Shown here: positions 63,862 to 64,000 of the stretch, piece after piece
How positions within the stretch are numbered: the first letter of the stretch is position 1
Layout of the letters: every line of letters starts with the position of its first letter
Assembly (NCBI RefSeq): GCF_014203955.1
Contig: NZ_JACHKA010000001.1
Location: forward strand, 62,001-126,000
Direction: 5' to 3'
Length of the DNA stretch: 64,000 nucleotides
Origin: Sphingobium lignivorans
GTDB taxonomy: Bacteria; Pseudomonadota; Alphaproteobacteria; Sphingomonadales; Sphingomonadaceae
Program-made: the position numbers and the translations under genes
The notes under the pieces: model-generated
What the model was told of the DNA's origin: nothing
Databases searched by the model: none
What the model saw: only the letters and a program-made list of their open reading frames with translations

Positions 63862-64000
63862 TCAGCCGGTCTGGTCGCCCGTTGCCGTGATTTGCGTGGC
63901 GAGCCGCTCCAAGGCCCAGCGCGCCGCTTCCGCCACGACAGCGTCATCATCGTCCACCAGCCGTTGCAGCGCAGGCACCAGTGCGGGATCGGCGCTGTTG
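63862..64000 (-). CDS. queG: Partial gene, probable C terminus of epoxyqueuosine reductase
   Basis: The last 45 codons of a minus-strand gene that runs off the window end. They read NSADPALVPALQRLVDDDDA, then VVAEAARWALERLATQ, ending TGDQTG. This HEAT-like pair of helices with RWALERL matches the C-terminal repeat of QueG, which reduces epoxyqueuosine in tRNA. With so little sequence the name is tentative; any HEAT-repeat protein would fit. Confidence 0.5.
   Translation of the reverse strand, partial: NSADPALVPALQRLVDDDDAVVAEAARWALERLATQITATGDQTG

Overview
This window is a high-GC, densely coded chromosomal segment from an alphaproteobacterium, almost certainly of the Sphingomonadaceae (Sphingobium/Sphingomonas/Novosphingobium type). 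The main evidence is a soluble serine palmitoyltransferase preceded by its dedicated acyl carrier protein, together with the rpmA/obgE/proB block, a FnrN-type regulator, a PEP-CTERM protein with the WAMMIAGLG-type tail, class II DAHP synthase and hisZ. All of it looks like ordinary chromosome: no phage, integrase, transposase, CRISPR array, rRNA or tRNA was found. Starts were often moved downstream of the longest open frame on the basis of ribosome binding sites, overlaps and domain boundaries.

Layout. 0-7 kb: rpmA (L27), two convergent GNAT acetyltransferases, a sulfotransferase-like protein, an MHS-type MFS transporter, then obgE-proB. 7-17.7 kb: a region that reads as a sphingolipid locus. 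It holds an NAD(P)-dependent epimerase-type reductase (CerR candidate, apparently starting at CTG), a membrane protein, acp-spt, a hybrid histidine kinase, lptF-lptG, a fatty acid desaturase and a GNAT-like protein that is a bacterial ceramide synthase (bCerS) candidate. 17.7-31 kb: rhodanese-like and MAPEG proteins, glnK-amtB behind a textbook sigma-54 promoter, pheA, membrane-anchored cytochrome c, a LOG-family protein, an extensin-like lipoprotein, serC-serA-hisZ, an FNR-type oxygen regulator and a hemerythrin-like protein with an FNR box upstream. Two copies of a dispersed repeat of about 350 bp lie at 21 kb and 30.7 kb in opposite orientations.

31-38 kb: a three-gene system of unknown chemistry, made of a large transglutaminase-DUF2126 protein, a circularly permuted ATP-grasp fused to an alpha-E domain, and a second transglutaminase. 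The family is predicted to make or modify peptides; the proteasome-like Anbu subunit that often accompanies it is absent here. 38-52 kb: rpsT, an HdeD-like protein, an AI-2E family permease, a redox operon (Rrf2 regulator, GFA protein, ArsC-like protein), class II aroG, an HTH-SulP pair, cysS with a 2-hydroxyacid dehydrogenase, a PEP-CTERM protein, infC with an apparent ATA start codon, and thrS.

52-64 kb: a three-gene membrane/XRE-regulator cassette with its own palindromic promoter, a methyltransferase, a DUF898 membrane protein with an M48 peptidase, an HWE histidine kinase, an alpha/beta hydrolase with a TPR-like protein, a long-chain acyl-CoA synthetase, gamma-glutamyltransferase, an EI24-type membrane protein, a small lipoprotein, and the cut-off 3' end of a probable queG.

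Taken together, the most biologically coherent blocks are the sphingolipid/Lpt region, where envelope lipid synthesis sits with the transport permeases, and the transglutaminase/ATP-grasp/alpha-E operon, where the product and substrate remain undescribed.
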